Shown piece after piece: positions 19,181-30,539 of a DNA stretch of 64,000 bases. This stretch comes from Noviherbaspirillum galbum (GTDB lineage: Bacteria; Pseudomonadota; Gammaproteobacteria; Burkholderiales; Burkholderiaceae_D), in NCBI RefSeq assembly GCF_010974945.1, contig NZ_JAAIVB010000013.1, forward strand, positions 62,001 to 126,000, written 5' to 3'. Position numbers and translations under genes: made by a program. The notes under the pieces are model-generated. The model did no database searches, was not told the origin of the DNA, and saw only the letters and a list, made by a program, of their open reading frames with translations. Numbering within the stretch: the first letter of the stretch is position 1; every line of letters begins with the position of its first letter.

Positions 19181-20257
19181 CTACAACGTTACCGGGTAGG
19201 AACCGAGAACCCGGAAGAAGGGGGCATTCTGCTTGAGCGCGTCGAGGGCCTTGCTCACATGATCCTCGGCGGAATGGCCTTCCACGTCGACGTAGAAGTA
19301 ATACTCCCAGGTGCCGATCCGTGCAGGACGGGACTCGAAGCGGGTCATTGACACCCCGTGCTGGGCCAGCGGGGCCAGCATGTTGTACACCGCGCCGGCC
19401 TTGTTGGGCACGGCCAGCACCAGCGAGGTCAGGTCCTTGCCGCTCGGGCCCGGCTGCAGGCGGCCAATGATGGCGAAGCGGGTGCGGTTGTGCGGGTCAT
19501 CCTGCACGTGGGCCTTGACGACGCCGAGGTTGTAGCGCTCGCCGGCGATCTCGCTCGCAATGGCGGCGACCGTCTGGTCCTCGGCGGCCAGGCGCGCGGC
19601 CTCGCCGTTCGAAAAGATGGCTTGGCGCTCGACGTTCGGATAATTCTGGTTGAGCCAGACCTGGCACTGCGCCAGGGTCTGCGAATGCGCAAGGATGCGC
19701 GTCACCCCGTTCATCGTGCCGCTCTTGCTCATCAGGCTGTGATGGATGGGAATGGACAGCGTGCCGCTGATGGACAAGGTGGTCTGGAGCAACAGGTCGA
19801 GCGTGCGGTTGATCGCCCCTTCCGAGGAGTTTTCGACCGGCACCACGCCGAAATCGGCGGTCCCGGCTTCGGTGGCGCGGAAGACTTCATCGATGGAGGC
19901 GCAGGGCAGGCCTTCGACCGCGTGGCCGAACTGCTTGTACACCGCCTGTTCGCTGAAGGTGCCTGCCGGTCCGAGGTAGGCCACGATGACGCGCCGCTCC
20001 AGGGCGCGGCAGCAGGACATGATCTCGCGGAAGATGGTCTGCACGGCCACGCTGGCCAGCGGACCGGGGTTCCGGTCGGCCACCTTGCGCAGGACCTGCG
20101 CTTCGCGTTCCGGCCGGAAGACCGGGGCGTTGGTCTCGGCTTTGACATGCCCGACTTCCTGGGCGACGCGGGCGCGCTGGTTGAGCAGGTCGAGGATCTG
20201 CGCGTCGATGGAATCGATGCGTTCGCGCAGGGGCTTGAGTTTGTCGTCGGTGTTCAT
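19181..20257 (-). CDS. pheA: Bifunctional chorismate mutase / prephenate dehydratase (P-protein)
   Basis: Makes phenylpyruvate from chorismate in two steps. It has 358 residues from the start MNTDDKLKPLRERID; the frame extends further upstream without support. An AroQ chorismate mutase domain (about 5-90, IDSIDAQILDLLNQRA) is followed by prephenate dehydratase (about 95-270, VAYLGPAGTFSEQAV, VPVENSSEGAI) and a C-terminal ACT domain (about 283-355; TRFESRPARIGTWEYYFYVD), which gives phenylalanine feedback inhibition. It lies between serC and hisC. Confidence 0.96.
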   Translation of the reverse strand: MNTDDKLKPLRERIDSIDAQILDLLNQRARVAQEVGHVKAETNAPVFRPEREAQVLRKVADRNPGPLASVAVQTIFREIMSCCRALERRVIVAYLGPAGTFSEQAVYKQFGHAVEGLPCASIDEVFRATEAGTADFGVVPVENSSEGAINRTLDLLLQTTLSISGTLSIPIHHSLMSKSGTMNGVTRILAHSQTLAQCQVWLNQNYPNVERQAIFSNGEAARLAAEDQTVAAIASEIAGERYNLGVVKAHVQDDPHNRTRFAIIGRLQPGPSGKDLTSLVLAVPNKAGAVYNMLAPLAQHGVSMTRFESRPARIGTWEYYFYVDVEGHSAEDHVSKALDALKQNAPFFRVLGSYPVTL

Positions 20258-20361
20258 GAGCGATCTTGGGTCGATGGCAGGGGGTTGCCGCCAGGCCTTG
20301 CCGCGCGCCTCTCCGGTCTGCCGGAGCGGCAAGTGCGCGGCGGGACGGGCCGCGCACCGCG

Positions 20362-21461
20362 TCAGCCGTGCTTCTTTTCGAATTCCTTCATGTAATCGAT
20401 GAGGGCCTGCACCCCTTCGATCGGCATCGCGTTGTAGATCGATGCCCGCATGCCACCGACGGACTTGTGGCCCTTCAGCTGCACCATGCCGCGCTCCTTG
20501 GCGCCGGCGAGGAACGACTCGTTCAGTGATTCATCGTTCAGGAAGAACGGCACGTTCATGCGCGAACGGCAATCCCTGGCGATGGTGTTGCGGTAGAACC
20601 CGGTCGAGTCGAGGTAGCCGTACAGCATTTCCGACTTGGCCAGGGCGCGCCTTTCCATCTCGGCCACGCCGCCCTGGCGCTTGAGCCACTGGAACACGAG
20701 TCCGGCGATGTAGATGCCGTAGGTCGGCGGCGTGTTGTACATGGACTGGTTCTCCGCGACCAGCTTCCAGTCGAAGGCGGACGGGCAGATCGGCAAGGCC
20801 TTGCCGACCAGGTCGTCGCGCACCACCACGATGGTCACGCCGGCCGGGCCGATGTTCTTTTGCGCGCCGCCGAAGATGACGCCGTATTTCGAAACGTCGA
20901 CCGGGCGCGACAGGATGTGCGAGGACATGTCGGCAACCAGCGGCGCGCCGTTGGTATCGGCGGCGACATCGGGCACGTACTGGAATTCCACGCCGTCGAT
21001 GGTTTCGTTGGTGCAGATGTGCACGTAGGCGGCGTCCTTCGACAGCTTCCAGGTGTCGCGCGCGGGGATCGCGGTGAATTTAGCGTCCTTGGACGAGGCG
21101 GCGACATTGACGTTGCCGTACTTCTTCGCCTCGTTGAGCGACTTGGTGGACCAGGACCCGGTCTGGATGAAGTCCACCGTCGCGGGTTGTTCCTTGCGGC
21201 CCAGCAGGTTGAGCGGCACGATCGCGTTCTCGCCCAGCCCGCCGCCCTGCAGGAACAGGATGTGGTAATTCGCCGGCACGTTCAGCAGTTCGCGGAAGTC
21301 GCGCTCCGCCTCCTCGTAGATGGAAATGAATTCCTTGCCGCGATGGCTCATTTCCATGACGGACATGCCGCTGCCGTGCCAGTCGAGCATTTCGCCGGCG
21401 GCCTGCTTCAGCACTTCTTCCGGCAGCATGGCCGGGCCGGCGGAAAAATTGTAGATGCGGG

Positions 21462-21465
<4 letters not shown>
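20362..21465 (-). CDS. serC: Phosphoserine aminotransferase
   Basis: PLP enzyme for serine synthesis (3-phosphohydroxypyruvate to phosphoserine), also used in pyridoxal phosphate synthesis. The product has 367 residues. It opens with [16 protein letters not shown]. The PLP lysine is near residue 203 in [11 protein letters not shown], and the [12 protein letters not shown] end is intact. The start overlaps the gyrA stop (ATGA), and its GGAGG site lies inside the last gyrA codons, so serC translation depends on gyrA translation. Confidence 0.96.
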
Positions 21466-24194
<2,729 letters not shown>

Positions 24195-24297
24195 TGGCGG
24201 GTCGACTTGTCTGGGCTGAAGTTGCGGGATCCTGGCGAAAGCCGAGGGCATCACCGGAAGACGTCTGGCACGAAAACACCGGCATGCCAAACCTTGA

Positions 24298-24306
24298 ATT
24301 TTAGCA
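24298..24306 (-). promoter_or_regulatory. Predicted extended -10 promoter of gyrA
   Basis: On the minus strand TGCTAAAAT matches an extended -10 element and would give a leader of roughly 95 bases before the gyrA start. No convincing -35 is seen. The 246-base divergent region to the first ompA-like gene also has TTGACT-17-AAAATA at 24380-24408 on the plus strand. Confidence 0.4.
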
Positions 24307-24440
24307 TGGCGACAGCCCTCCCACCCGCCGGCAGACCCTCTTGGACTGCAATTCCGTAGGCAAGAAAGTTAAAAATGTGTTGACTGATTCATGACTGTGG
24401 GCAAAATACCTGCCTGATAACAACAACCGGGGATGTTCAC

Positions 24441-25133
24441 ATGAAAACCTTCGCTTTCCGGACCGGGCTTCTCGCCGTGTCGCTGGCGTCGGCGTGCGCA
24501 CATGCGCAGACCGCCGGCGAAGTCCAGGCCAGGACGCCGAACAGCGCCTACCTGCAGGATGGGCGCGGCGTCATCGCCCGCAGCCCGTTCGGCCTGTGCT
24601 GGCGCTCCGGCACCTGGACGCCGGCGGACGCGGTTCCCGGTTGCGACGGCGAACTCGCGCCGCCGGTAGCGGTCAGTCCGATCGCCCCGGCCCTGCCGGC
24701 GCAGGCTGCCGCCCCGGCGCCCGCCCCGGCTGTCCCGCCTGCGCCGAAGCGCTGCGACTTCAGCGTCACGCTGGCCAGCGACGAAACCTTCGCCTTCAAC
24801 AAGGCGGTGCTGAGCGGTGCCGCCAAGCGGCGCATCGACGCGGAAGTCCTGCCCAAGCTCGCGGCTTGCGCCAAGGTCGACATCGTGATGATCACCGGGC
24901 ACGCCGACCGCCTCGGCTCGCAGCAGTACAACCAAAAGCTCTCGGAGAAGCGCGCCAGCGCGGTCGCGGCTTATCTCAAGACCAAGGGCGTGAACGCCGA
25001 GATCGATACCCTCGGGGTCGGCAAGACGCAATCCGTCAAGGCGTGCGACGACAAGCTGCCGCGCGCGAGGCTCATCGAGTGCCTCGCACCCAACCGCCGT
25101 GTCGTGGTCGAAGGGCGAGGCTTGGCTCGCTGA
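24441..25133 (+). CDS. OmpA-family protein, divergent copy
   Basis: Exported 230-residue protein: signal peptide (about 1-22, ending ACAHAQ), an N-terminal module TPNSAYLQDGRGVIARSPFGLCWRSGTW shared with the next gene, an Ala/Pro-rich linker (about 75-100), and a C-terminal OmpA/MotB peptidoglycan-binding domain (about 105-225; TGHADRLGSQQYNQKLSEKRA, NRRVVVE). Compared with its neighbour it has extra cysteines (KRCDFSV, AACAKVD, and the pair in KACDDKLPRARLIECL), which could form a disulfide loop. It has no large N-terminal beta-barrel. A GGGGA site lies 9 bases before the ATG. Confidence 0.85.
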   Translation: MKTFAFRTGLLAVSLASACAHAQTAGEVQARTPNSAYLQDGRGVIARSPFGLCWRSGTWTPADAVPGCDGELAPPVAVSPIAPALPAQAAAPAPAPAVPPAPKRCDFSVTLASDETFAFNKAVLSGAAKRRIDAEVLPKLAACAKVDIVMITGHADRLGSQQYNQKLSEKRASAVAAYLKTKGVNAEIDTLGVGKTQSVKACDDKLPRARLIECLAPNRRVVVEGRGLAR

Positions 25134-25446
25134 GCGGAGGCTCGCGTACCGGCGCAGCGTGCAACAGGAAGATCCAACATGGCACTAGGCAATAACTTCG
25201 AAAAACGCCAGTATTTCATTGCTTTACGTTGTGAATACACAACGCAGCAACAAAAACCTGTTTCCATTGATTTAGCAATACTCGTTGAAAATCAAGCCTG
25301 TGGCAAAATGTAGTTAGCGAAAGTGCATTGCAATGGAACAACCTTAATGAAATGCGCATCCAACCCCTGTGGTAATATCAAAAACTAAAGTTGTTTAAAT
25401 TTGTTGCGCAGTTCATCTGCGGATAACTCCAACCAAGAGGAAAAAA
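25134..25446 (+). other. Intergenic region between the two OmpA genes
   Basis: AT-rich 313-base gap. The last 80 bases carry the predicted promoter of the second OmpA gene and an AGAGGAA ribosome-binding site 8 bases before its start. No terminator with a T run and no small gene is evident in the first 200 bases. Confidence 0.5.
25370..25378 (+). promoter_or_regulatory. Predicted extended -10 promoter of the second OmpA gene
   Basis: TGGTAATAT matches an extended -10 (TGnTATAAT-like). It would give a leader of about 60 bases with a strong AGAGGAA site, fitting high expression of a major outer-membrane-associated protein. Confidence 0.45.
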
Positions 25447-26097
25447 ATGAATAAATTAGCAAAACTCGTCTTTGCGGCGTCCGCAGTGATTTCCTTCTCT
25501 GCGTCCGCTCAAGAGGATATCCAGGCCAAGACGCCGAACAGCGCTTATCTGCAGGACAGCCGTGGCGTCATCGCACGTGACCCGTTCGGCCTGTGCTGGC
25601 GCTCCGGCACCTGGACTCCGGCAGACGCAGTTCCGGGTTGCGACGGCGAACTCGCCAAGCCTGCAGCAGTCGTGACCCCGCCCGCCGCACCGGCCCCGGC
25701 TCCCGCCCCGGCACCCGCTCCGGCACCCGCAGCTCCCGTTTCCGAAAAAGTCACCTTCGCCGCTGACACCTTCTTCGACTTCGACAAGGCAGTCCTGAAG
25801 CCGGACGGCAAGGCCAAGCTGGACGACATGGTCTCCAAGCTCCAGGGCATGAGCCTCGAAGTCATCATCGCCGTTGGCCACACCGACTCCGTCGGCACCG
25901 ACGCTTACAACCAGAAGCTGTCCGTGCGCCGCGCCGAAGCCGTGAAGTCCTACCTGGTCTCCAAGGGCATCGAAGCCAACCGCGTCTACACCGAAGGCAA
26001 GGGCGAGAAGCAGCCTGTCGCCGACAACAAGACCTCCGCTGGCCGCGCCAAGAACCGCCGCGTGGAAATCGAAGTCGTCGGTACGCGCAACAAGTAA
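25447..26097 (+). CDS. OmpA-family outer membrane / peptidoglycan-binding protein
   Basis: 216-residue exported protein with the same plan as the preceding gene: signal peptide ending SASAQ, the TPNSAYLQDSRGVIARDPFGLCWRSG module, a Pro/Ala repeat linker (about 76-97) and a canonical OmpA domain (FFDFDKAVLKPDGKAKLD, VGHTDSVGTDAYNQKLSVRRAE, GRAKNRRVEIEV). The Asp and Arg that clamp diaminopimelate in peptidoglycan are present. It anchors the outer membrane to the wall. The strong ribosome-binding site and perfect terminator suggest high expression as a single-gene unit. Confidence 0.9.
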   Translation: MNKLAKLVFAASAVISFSASAQEDIQAKTPNSAYLQDSRGVIARDPFGLCWRSGTWTPADAVPGCDGELAKPAAVVTPPAAPAPAPAPAPAPAPAAPVSEKVTFAADTFFDFDKAVLKPDGKAKLDDMVSKLQGMSLEVIIAVGHTDSVGTDAYNQKLSVRRAEAVKSYLVSKGIEANRVYTEGKGEKQPVADNKTSAGRAKNRRVEIEVVGTRNK

Positions 26098-26116
26098 TCG
26101 ACCCTCGTCGGTCCAG

Positions 26117-26140
26117 ACCCCGCTTCGGCGGGGTTTTTTT
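26117..26140 (+). terminator. Rho-independent terminator after the second OmpA gene
   Basis: 7-bp perfect stem ACCCCGC/GCGGGGT closed by a TTCG tetraloop and followed by six more T. It lies 20 bases past the stop codon. Confidence 0.92.
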
Positions 26141-26234
26141 ATGGATTTTTTCCGGGCCGAGCAGGTCTTTTCCCTGAGTTGCCCCAATTAACGACCTGCC
26201 CTTCCCTACGCCCAGCCACAGGAACCATTGCCCC

Positions 26235-26930
26235 ATGAATGCCGATCCCCTGGAGTTGCAGAAATTCAGCGACCTCGCCCATCGTTGGTGGGACCCCACG
26301 TCGGAGTTCCGCCCCCTGCATGAAATCAATCCTCTGCGCCTCGAGTGGATCAACGCGCTCGTGCCGCTCGCGGGCCGGAAGGTCGTGGACATCGGTTGCG
26401 GCGGCGGCATTCTCGCGGAGTCGATGGCGCGCAAGGGCGCTGATGTCACAGGCATCGACCTGTCCGAAAAAGCCCTGAAGGTGGCGGACCTGCACAGCCT
26501 CGAATCCGGCGTGACTGTCCGCTACGAAATGATTTCCGCCGAGGAACTCGCGTCGCGCGAGAGCGGCCAGTACGACGTGGTGACCTGCATGGAAATGCTG
26601 GAGCACGTGCCGGATCCCGGCGCCATCGTCAGGGCTTGCGCCACCCTGGTCAAGCCGGGCGGCAGGGTCTTCTTCTCGACCATCAACCGCAACCCGAAAT
26701 CGTATCTGTTCGCCGTGGTCGGTGCCGAATACATCCTCGGCCTCTTGCCCAAGGGCACGCACGACTACGCCAAGTTCATCACGCCGGCGGAACTGGCGCA
26801 GCACATCCGCACCGCCGGACTGGAACTGGACAAGCTGAAAGGCATGACCTACAACCCGCTGACCAAGGTGTACTCGCTGAACCAGGATACCGCCGTGAAC
26901 TACCTGGTCGCCTGCACCCGTCCGCTATAA
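26235..26930 (+). CDS. ubiG: Ubiquinone biosynthesis O-methyltransferase
   Basis: SAM-dependent methyltransferase that does both O-methylations of ubiquinone synthesis. The product has 231 residues. Motif I is [16 protein letters not shown]; family segments are [29 protein letters not shown] and [28 protein letters not shown] lies upstream of the ATG. It is followed 10 bases later by gph, the usual ubiG-gph pair of proteobacteria. Confidence 0.96.
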   Translation: MNADPLELQKFSDLAHRWWDPTSEFRPLHEINPLRLEWINALVPLAGRKVVDIGCGGGILAESMARKGADVTGIDLSEKALKVADLHSLESGVTVRYEMISAEELASRESGQYDVVTCMEMLEHVPDPGAIVRACATLVKPGGRVFFSTINRNPKSYLFAVVGAEYILGLLPKGTHDYAKFITPAELAQHIRTAGLELDKLKGMTYNPLTKVYSLNQDTAVNYLVACTRPL

Positions 26931-26940
26931 GGCCGCCGCC

Positions 26941-27606
26941 ATGCCTCTTTCCATTCCCCGCGCCGTCCTGTTCGACCTGGACGGCACCCTGGCCGATACC
27001 GCGCCAGACCTCGCGGCCGCCATGAACGCCGTGCGCGCCAGCCGCGGACTCGATCCCGCGCCTTACGAGCTGCTCCGTCCGGTGGCTTCCGCCGGCGCGC
27101 GCGGCCTGATCGGCGCCGCCTTCGGCTTGAAACCGGGCGATGACGGCTACGAGGAACTGCGGGTCGCCTTCCTCGACCAGTACGAGACCAACATCGCGGT
27201 GCATACCTGCCTGTTCCAGGGCATTCCCGCCCTGCTCGGCCGACTGCAGCATCGCGGCGTCACCTGGGGCATCGTCACCAACAAGGCTTCACGCTTCACC
27301 GACAAGCTGGTGCCGCTGATCAGCCTCGGAACCGCTCCCTGCGTGGTGTCCGGCGACACCACGCCGCATTCCAAGCCCCATCCCGAACCCCTGCTCGAAG
27401 CGGCGCGCCGCCTCGACATCGATCCCATGCATTGCTGGTACGTCGGCGACGACCTGCGCGACGTCCAGGCGGGACGCGCCGCCGGCATGGTCACGGTGGC
27501 CGCCGCCTGGGGGTATTGCGGCAACGTCGAGCCGGTCTCCTGGGACGCGGATGCCCTGGCGGCAACACCGGCCGACCTGCTGCAACTGATCGATTCCCTC
27601 GCGTGA
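26941..27606 (+). CDS. gph: Phosphoglycolate phosphatase (HAD family)
   Basis: Hydrolyses 2-phosphoglycolate, a by-product of DNA repair and other oxidation reactions. The product has 221 residues. HAD motif I is FDLDGTLADT (Asp12 and Asp14), motif II is in GIVTNKAS, motif III Lys is in HSKPHPEP, and motif IV is YVGDDLRDV. The alpha-helical cap sits between motifs I and II. It is 10 bases after ubiG and probably co-transcribed. Gph and related phosphatases overlap in substrate, so the exact substrate is likely but not certain. Confidence 0.9.
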   Translation: MPLSIPRAVLFDLDGTLADTAPDLAAAMNAVRASRGLDPAPYELLRPVASAGARGLIGAAFGLKPGDDGYEELRVAFLDQYETNIAVHTCLFQGIPALLGRLQHRGVTWGIVTNKASRFTDKLVPLISLGTAPCVVSGDTTPHSKPHPEPLLEAARRLDIDPMHCWYVGDDLRDVQAGRAAGMVTVAAAWGYCGNVEPVSWDADALAATPADLLQLIDSLA

Positions 27607-27646
27607 CGCCCCTTGAAATCAGCCCACCCCACCCCATCTGGTGAGG

Positions 27647-27652
27647 TACAAT
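27647..27652 (+). promoter_or_regulatory. Predicted -10 element of ssrA
   Basis: TACAAT lies 14 bases before the mature tmRNA 5' end, so the primary transcript would start a few bases upstream of the processing site. A canonical -35 at 17-base spacing is not seen. Confidence 0.45.
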
Positions 27653-27666
27653 AGCTTGGCTTCTTT

Positions 27667-28041
27667 GGGGACGACCTGGTTTCGACAGGGGTTGCAAAGC
27701 AGTACAGGGCATGCCGAGGACTGGTCACCTCGTAAATCCATCCAGAAGCAGACAACTGCAAACGACGAAGCTTACGCTCTCGCAGCGTAAACCCTTAGAG
27801 CTTAATAACCTCTAACCTCGCACCGTTTCGTTCCTGGGACGGGCTGGCAACAGCAGCGAGGTCATTTACAGGAACTCGCATCATGCCGGGTCACTTGGTG
27901 TGGTGTTAAATCTAGGTGACTCGCTTTGACGAAGCGCGTGCGTCCGCGTCGGCAGGGTCAAAACCAATTGGCTGCACTACGCATGTAGAACTGGCTGTAG
28001 AGTACTTCTGGACGCGGGTTCGATTCCCGCCGTCTCCACCA
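27667..28041 (+). ncRNA. ssrA: Transfer-messenger RNA
   Basis: tmRNA rescues stalled ribosomes and tags the unfinished protein for proteolysis. The 5' end GGGGACG pairs with the 3' CGTCTCC before an encoded CCA, forming the tRNA-like acceptor stem. The T arm is GGGTTCGATTCCC. The tag reading frame starts at GCA 27758 and ends at TAA 27788-27790, giving ANDEAYALAA. The length of about 375 bases is normal for a one-piece betaproteobacterial tmRNA. A genomic island is inserted at its 3' end but leaves the RNA intact. Confidence 0.95.
28018..28034 (+). repeat. attL: ssrA-side attachment core
   Basis: GTTCGATTCCCGCCGTC, the T-arm/acceptor part of ssrA, is identical in 17 bases to 40666-40682. Beyond the core ssrA continues TCCACCA and the distal copy CCACCA. 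The tRNA-like 3' end is the classic integration target of P4-type integrases. Confidence 0.9.
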
Positions 28042-28043
28042 TC

Positions 28044-28053
28044 AATACCCCCA
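28044..28053 (-). repeat. GGGGGTAT-type repeat, left end copy 1
   Basis: TGGGGGTATT on the minus strand, 3 bases past the ssrA CCA. It is one of five copies of the GGGGGTAT core clustered at the island ends; candidate integrase arm-binding site. Confidence 0.5.
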
Positions 28054-28062
28054 GCTTCATCC

Positions 28063-28088
28063 AACGCCGTCCACGTGACGGCGTTTTT
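28063..28088 (+). terminator. Island-supplied terminator for ssrA
   Basis: Perfect 9-bp stem AACGCCGTC/GACGGCGTT with loop CACGT followed by TTT, 22 bases past the ssrA 3' end. It replaces the chromosomal terminator now found beyond the right end of the island. Confidence 0.8.
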
Positions 28089-28164
28089 CATTCTAGGTCC
28101 GCACTTTTCTTGTCCGATACAGTCTGACCGAACTCTACGACGTCCATCCTTTTGCGGGGTAGTG

Positions 28165-28217
28165 TTGGGGGTATCAGCAAAAATCCAACTGGAGAGCAGA
28201 CCATGGTTGGGGGTATC
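28165..28217 (+). repeat. GGGGGTAT-type repeats, left end copies 2 and 3
   Basis: Two identical 11-base copies, TTGGGGGTATC, at 28165-28175 and 28207-28217, 42 bases apart. The second lies inside the first codons of the integrase gene and the first in its promoter region, so binding could also repress integrase expression. Confidence 0.6.
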
Positions 28218-29456
28218 GGCGGAAAACTGACGGATAAAGCGGTCAAAGCCTTCGTCGCATCGGCGCTGCCGGGCAAGAAGCTGGCTGACGGTGGTGGATT
28301 GCATCTCTTCATCACCCCAGCGCGGAGTGCCACATGGCGCGTCAAATACCGCGTTGAAGGCAAAGAAAAGCTTTATTCCATCGGCCCCTACCCGTCTGTC
28401 ACCTTGGCCGCTGCTCGTGTCGAGCTGGCAGAAATCAAAGCCCTCTTGCGCGGAAATCAGGACCCGGTTGCGGCACGCCGCGTCAACCGGGCCGCCAGCT
28501 TCTCGCAAAGCGAAAACACCCTCCGTGCGGTAGCGGAAGACTGGTTATCGATGAAGCAACGCGAATGGAGTCCGGGCCACTACAAGAAATCGGCCCGCGC
28601 CTTGGAGCGAGACATCTACCCAAGCCTCGCCAATCTGCCCATTGCAAGTATCACCCCGGCCATGGTCGCCACGACCATCGAGAAGGTCAATCAACGCGAC
28701 GTGCTGGAAACCGCCACGCGCATCCTGCAGCACCTGAATGGCGTATTCCGCTACGCCCAAGCCAAAGGCCTGTGCCGGGACAACCCCGCCCTCCCCGCAA
28801 AAGAAGTTTTACCCCGCAAGAAGGATAACGGGCACATGGCAGCACTGCTCGACTTTCCCTCCTTGGGCGACCTGCTGCGTCGTGCGAATAGGGCGCGTCT
28901 CTCCCCTTCGGTCCGTATGGCACATCGCCTGTGCGCCTTCACTGGCATGCGGATCAGCAATATCGTGGAAGCCGAATGGAAAGAGTTTGACCTTGAGAGC
29001 ACGCCGCCGCTCTGGGTTATCCCCCGGCACAAGATGAAGATGAAATCCCGCCCGATGGACCACCGGGTACCGCTATCGCCACAAATTGCGGCTGAGCTTC
29101 GGGAATGGCGCAAGACTTGGGGTGGCCATGGATTCGTGTTCCCATCGCCCAATGGTGGGAAGCACATCAGCAGGGAATCGCTGGAAAAAGCGTACCGGCT
29201 AACCTTGCAGATGGACGGCAAACATACGCCACATGGCTGGCGCAGCGCCCTCTCCACGCTGGCCCGCGACTACGGATTCCCACGTGACGTGGTCGAACTG
29301 GCATCGGACCGTGCCCACGACACGGAAGTCGCACGCGCCTACGATCGTGGCGAACGCTTCTCGGAGCGGATCAACTTGTTCAACTGGTGGGGAGAGCAGC
29401 TCGCCACTGCAGAGCACGGCGCGAAAGTGATGCCTCTCGTAAGCAACGCAGGCTGA
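28203..29456 (+). CDS. int: Tyrosine-type site-specific integrase (P4-like)
   Basis: Integrase of 417 residues that would recombine the island attachment site with the ssrA 3' end. The ATG at 28203 has GGAGAG 7-12 bases upstream; an upstream in-frame ATG has none. The N-terminal arm-binding domain (about 1-95, DUF4102 type) has KLADGGGLHLFITPARSATWRVKYR. A SAM-like core-binding domain follows (about 105-190). The catalytic domain carries Arg250 (TGMRISNI), His344 and Arg347 (HGWRS) and the nucleophile Tyr380 (RAYDRG). It is intact. It lies directly next to its target, as usual for this family. Confidence 0.95.
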   Translation: MVGGIGGKLTDKAVKAFVASALPGKKLADGGGLHLFITPARSATWRVKYRVEGKEKLYSIGPYPSVTLAAARVELAEIKALLRGNQDPVAARRVNRAASFSQSENTLRAVAEDWLSMKQREWSPGHYKKSARALERDIYPSLANLPIASITPAMVATTIEKVNQRDVLETATRILQHLNGVFRYAQAKGLCRDNPALPAKEVLPRKKDNGHMAALLDFPSLGDLLRRANRARLSPSVRMAHRLCAFTGMRISNIVEAEWKEFDLESTPPLWVIPRHKMKMKSRPMDHRVPLSPQIAAELREWRKTWGGHGFVFPSPNGGKHISRESLEKAYRLTLQMDGKHTPHGWRSALSTLARDYGFPRDVVELASDRAHDTEVARAYDRGERFSERINLFNWWGEQLATAEHGAKVMPLVSNAG

Positions 29457-29474
29457 CCACTACGTCCTGCGCCG

Positions 29475-30179
29475 ATGGCTACCCACCCCTACCTTCCATC
29501 CGCACCGGCAGATCTAGTCACCGCCCATCGCGAGCGGCAAATCGCCAAGGGTTACCCGCAGCTCGAACTGCTTGTCACGCACCCCGACATGCAGCTTGCA
29601 TGGCAAGAGCTATCGAAGCGAGCGAAGCCCGAAGACACGGCTTATGGCATGCGGCTTTTCGGGGAAATCGTAGCAATTCTGCACCGCTTGCGACCGACCA
29701 TGGTTACGCTGCGCCGCTCAGAGGAGAAAAGCAAATTGATGGGTATCGCCACGCAAGCCGGGGCACTCGCTAAGGCGATTGAGAACGGCCCATTCGACAA
29801 GCAGGCGTATGAGTATTTTCCAGTCGATATCATGGAAATTAACGGCATTGCCGACTGGCGCATGCAGGATAGCTTATCCCGGGCTGCGCTTGCGTACGAC
29901 TTACTGCGCGTCTGGGCATCCTTCCCCGAAATGCTGCGTGAACTCGCCGCCCAAGCGGAAAAGCAGGCACATGAGGCGATGAGTCGCCCTCGGGTCGTCG
30001 ACCGCCAATTGGGCAGCGAGTCCTATCGCCAGCTTTACTTCGTTCGCGCCTTGACGCAGTACATGACGAAGGATTTCGGCTCGCCGCTCTACGGCACAGT
30101 CGCCCGTATCGCCAGCTCCATCCTTGGGATCGGACTCACCAAAGAAGACGTGGAAAAGATGACAAGGGGGTCTATCTAA
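29475..30179 (+). CDS. Unknown island protein
   Basis: A 234-residue protein that I do not recognise. It is mostly helical by eye, with charged segments (REKQ/KAKPED types) and no signal peptide or clear membrane helix. The C-terminal SPLYGTVARIASSILGIGLTKEDVEKMTRG is the most hydrophobic part and looks like a small globular end. It starts 18 bases after int and may be co-transcribed with it. No weak domain match can be claimed. Accessory genes at this position in islands often aid integrase control or are cargo. Confidence 0.7.
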   Translation: MATHPYLPSAPADLVTAHRERQIAKGYPQLELLVTHPDMQLAWQELSKRAKPEDTAYGMRLFGEIVAILHRLRPTMVTLRRSEEKSKLMGIATQAGALAKAIENGPFDKQAYEYFPVDIMEINGIADWRMQDSLSRAALAYDLLRVWASFPEMLRELAAQAEKQAHEAMSRPRVVDRQLGSESYRQLYFVRALTQYMTKDFGSPLYGTVARIASSILGIGLTKEDVEKMTRGSI

Positions 30180-30272
30180 GCGCCCACGAAAACATGCACT
30201 GTCGTGGACGGGTGTTTAACGTCCAGCGCCATAGCATGACGTGTGTCTTCAATCAACAAAGGACAACACGTT

Positions 30273-30506
30273 ATGCACTCACTTCCTATTACTGGCTACC
30301 TTCGCCTTTCCCAAATTGTTGGCGACCACAAGGCGAATCCCCCGATCCCTCCGCTCATCCCCGTGAGCAAATCGACATGGTGGGAAGGCGTCCGCACTGG
30401 CCGCTATCCCAAAGCCATCAAGCTCGGTCCTCGTATCACCGCATGGCGCGTAGAGGACATTCAGAAGCTCATCATTGACGGGAAATTTGACGGCAACGTC
30501 GCTTGA
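30273..30506 (+). CDS. AlpA-like excisionase/transcription factor
   Basis: 77-residue protein with a MerR/AlpA-type helix-turn-helix: YLRLSQIVG, then IPVSKSTWWEGVRTGRYPKAIKLGPRITAWRVEDIQKLI. The W..G...G.YP...KLG....AW pattern is the AlpA signature. AlpA proteins switch on integrase or excision in P4-like elements. The start at 30273 was chosen because AAAGGA sits 9 bases upstream. It is placed between the integrase region and the HTH-like gene. Confidence 0.88.
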   Translation: MHSLPITGYLRLSQIVGDHKANPPIPPLIPVSKSTWWEGVRTGRYPKAIKLGPRITAWRVEDIQKLIIDGKFDGNVA

Positions 30507-30539
30507 TTTGTCCGGGTCTGCTGAAGCAAGGAGAACGGC

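Noticed and set aside
28152-28202. Upstream in-frame start for the integrase
   Set aside because: Lacks a ribosome-binding site and adds residues not typical of the family; ATG 28203 has GGAGAG.
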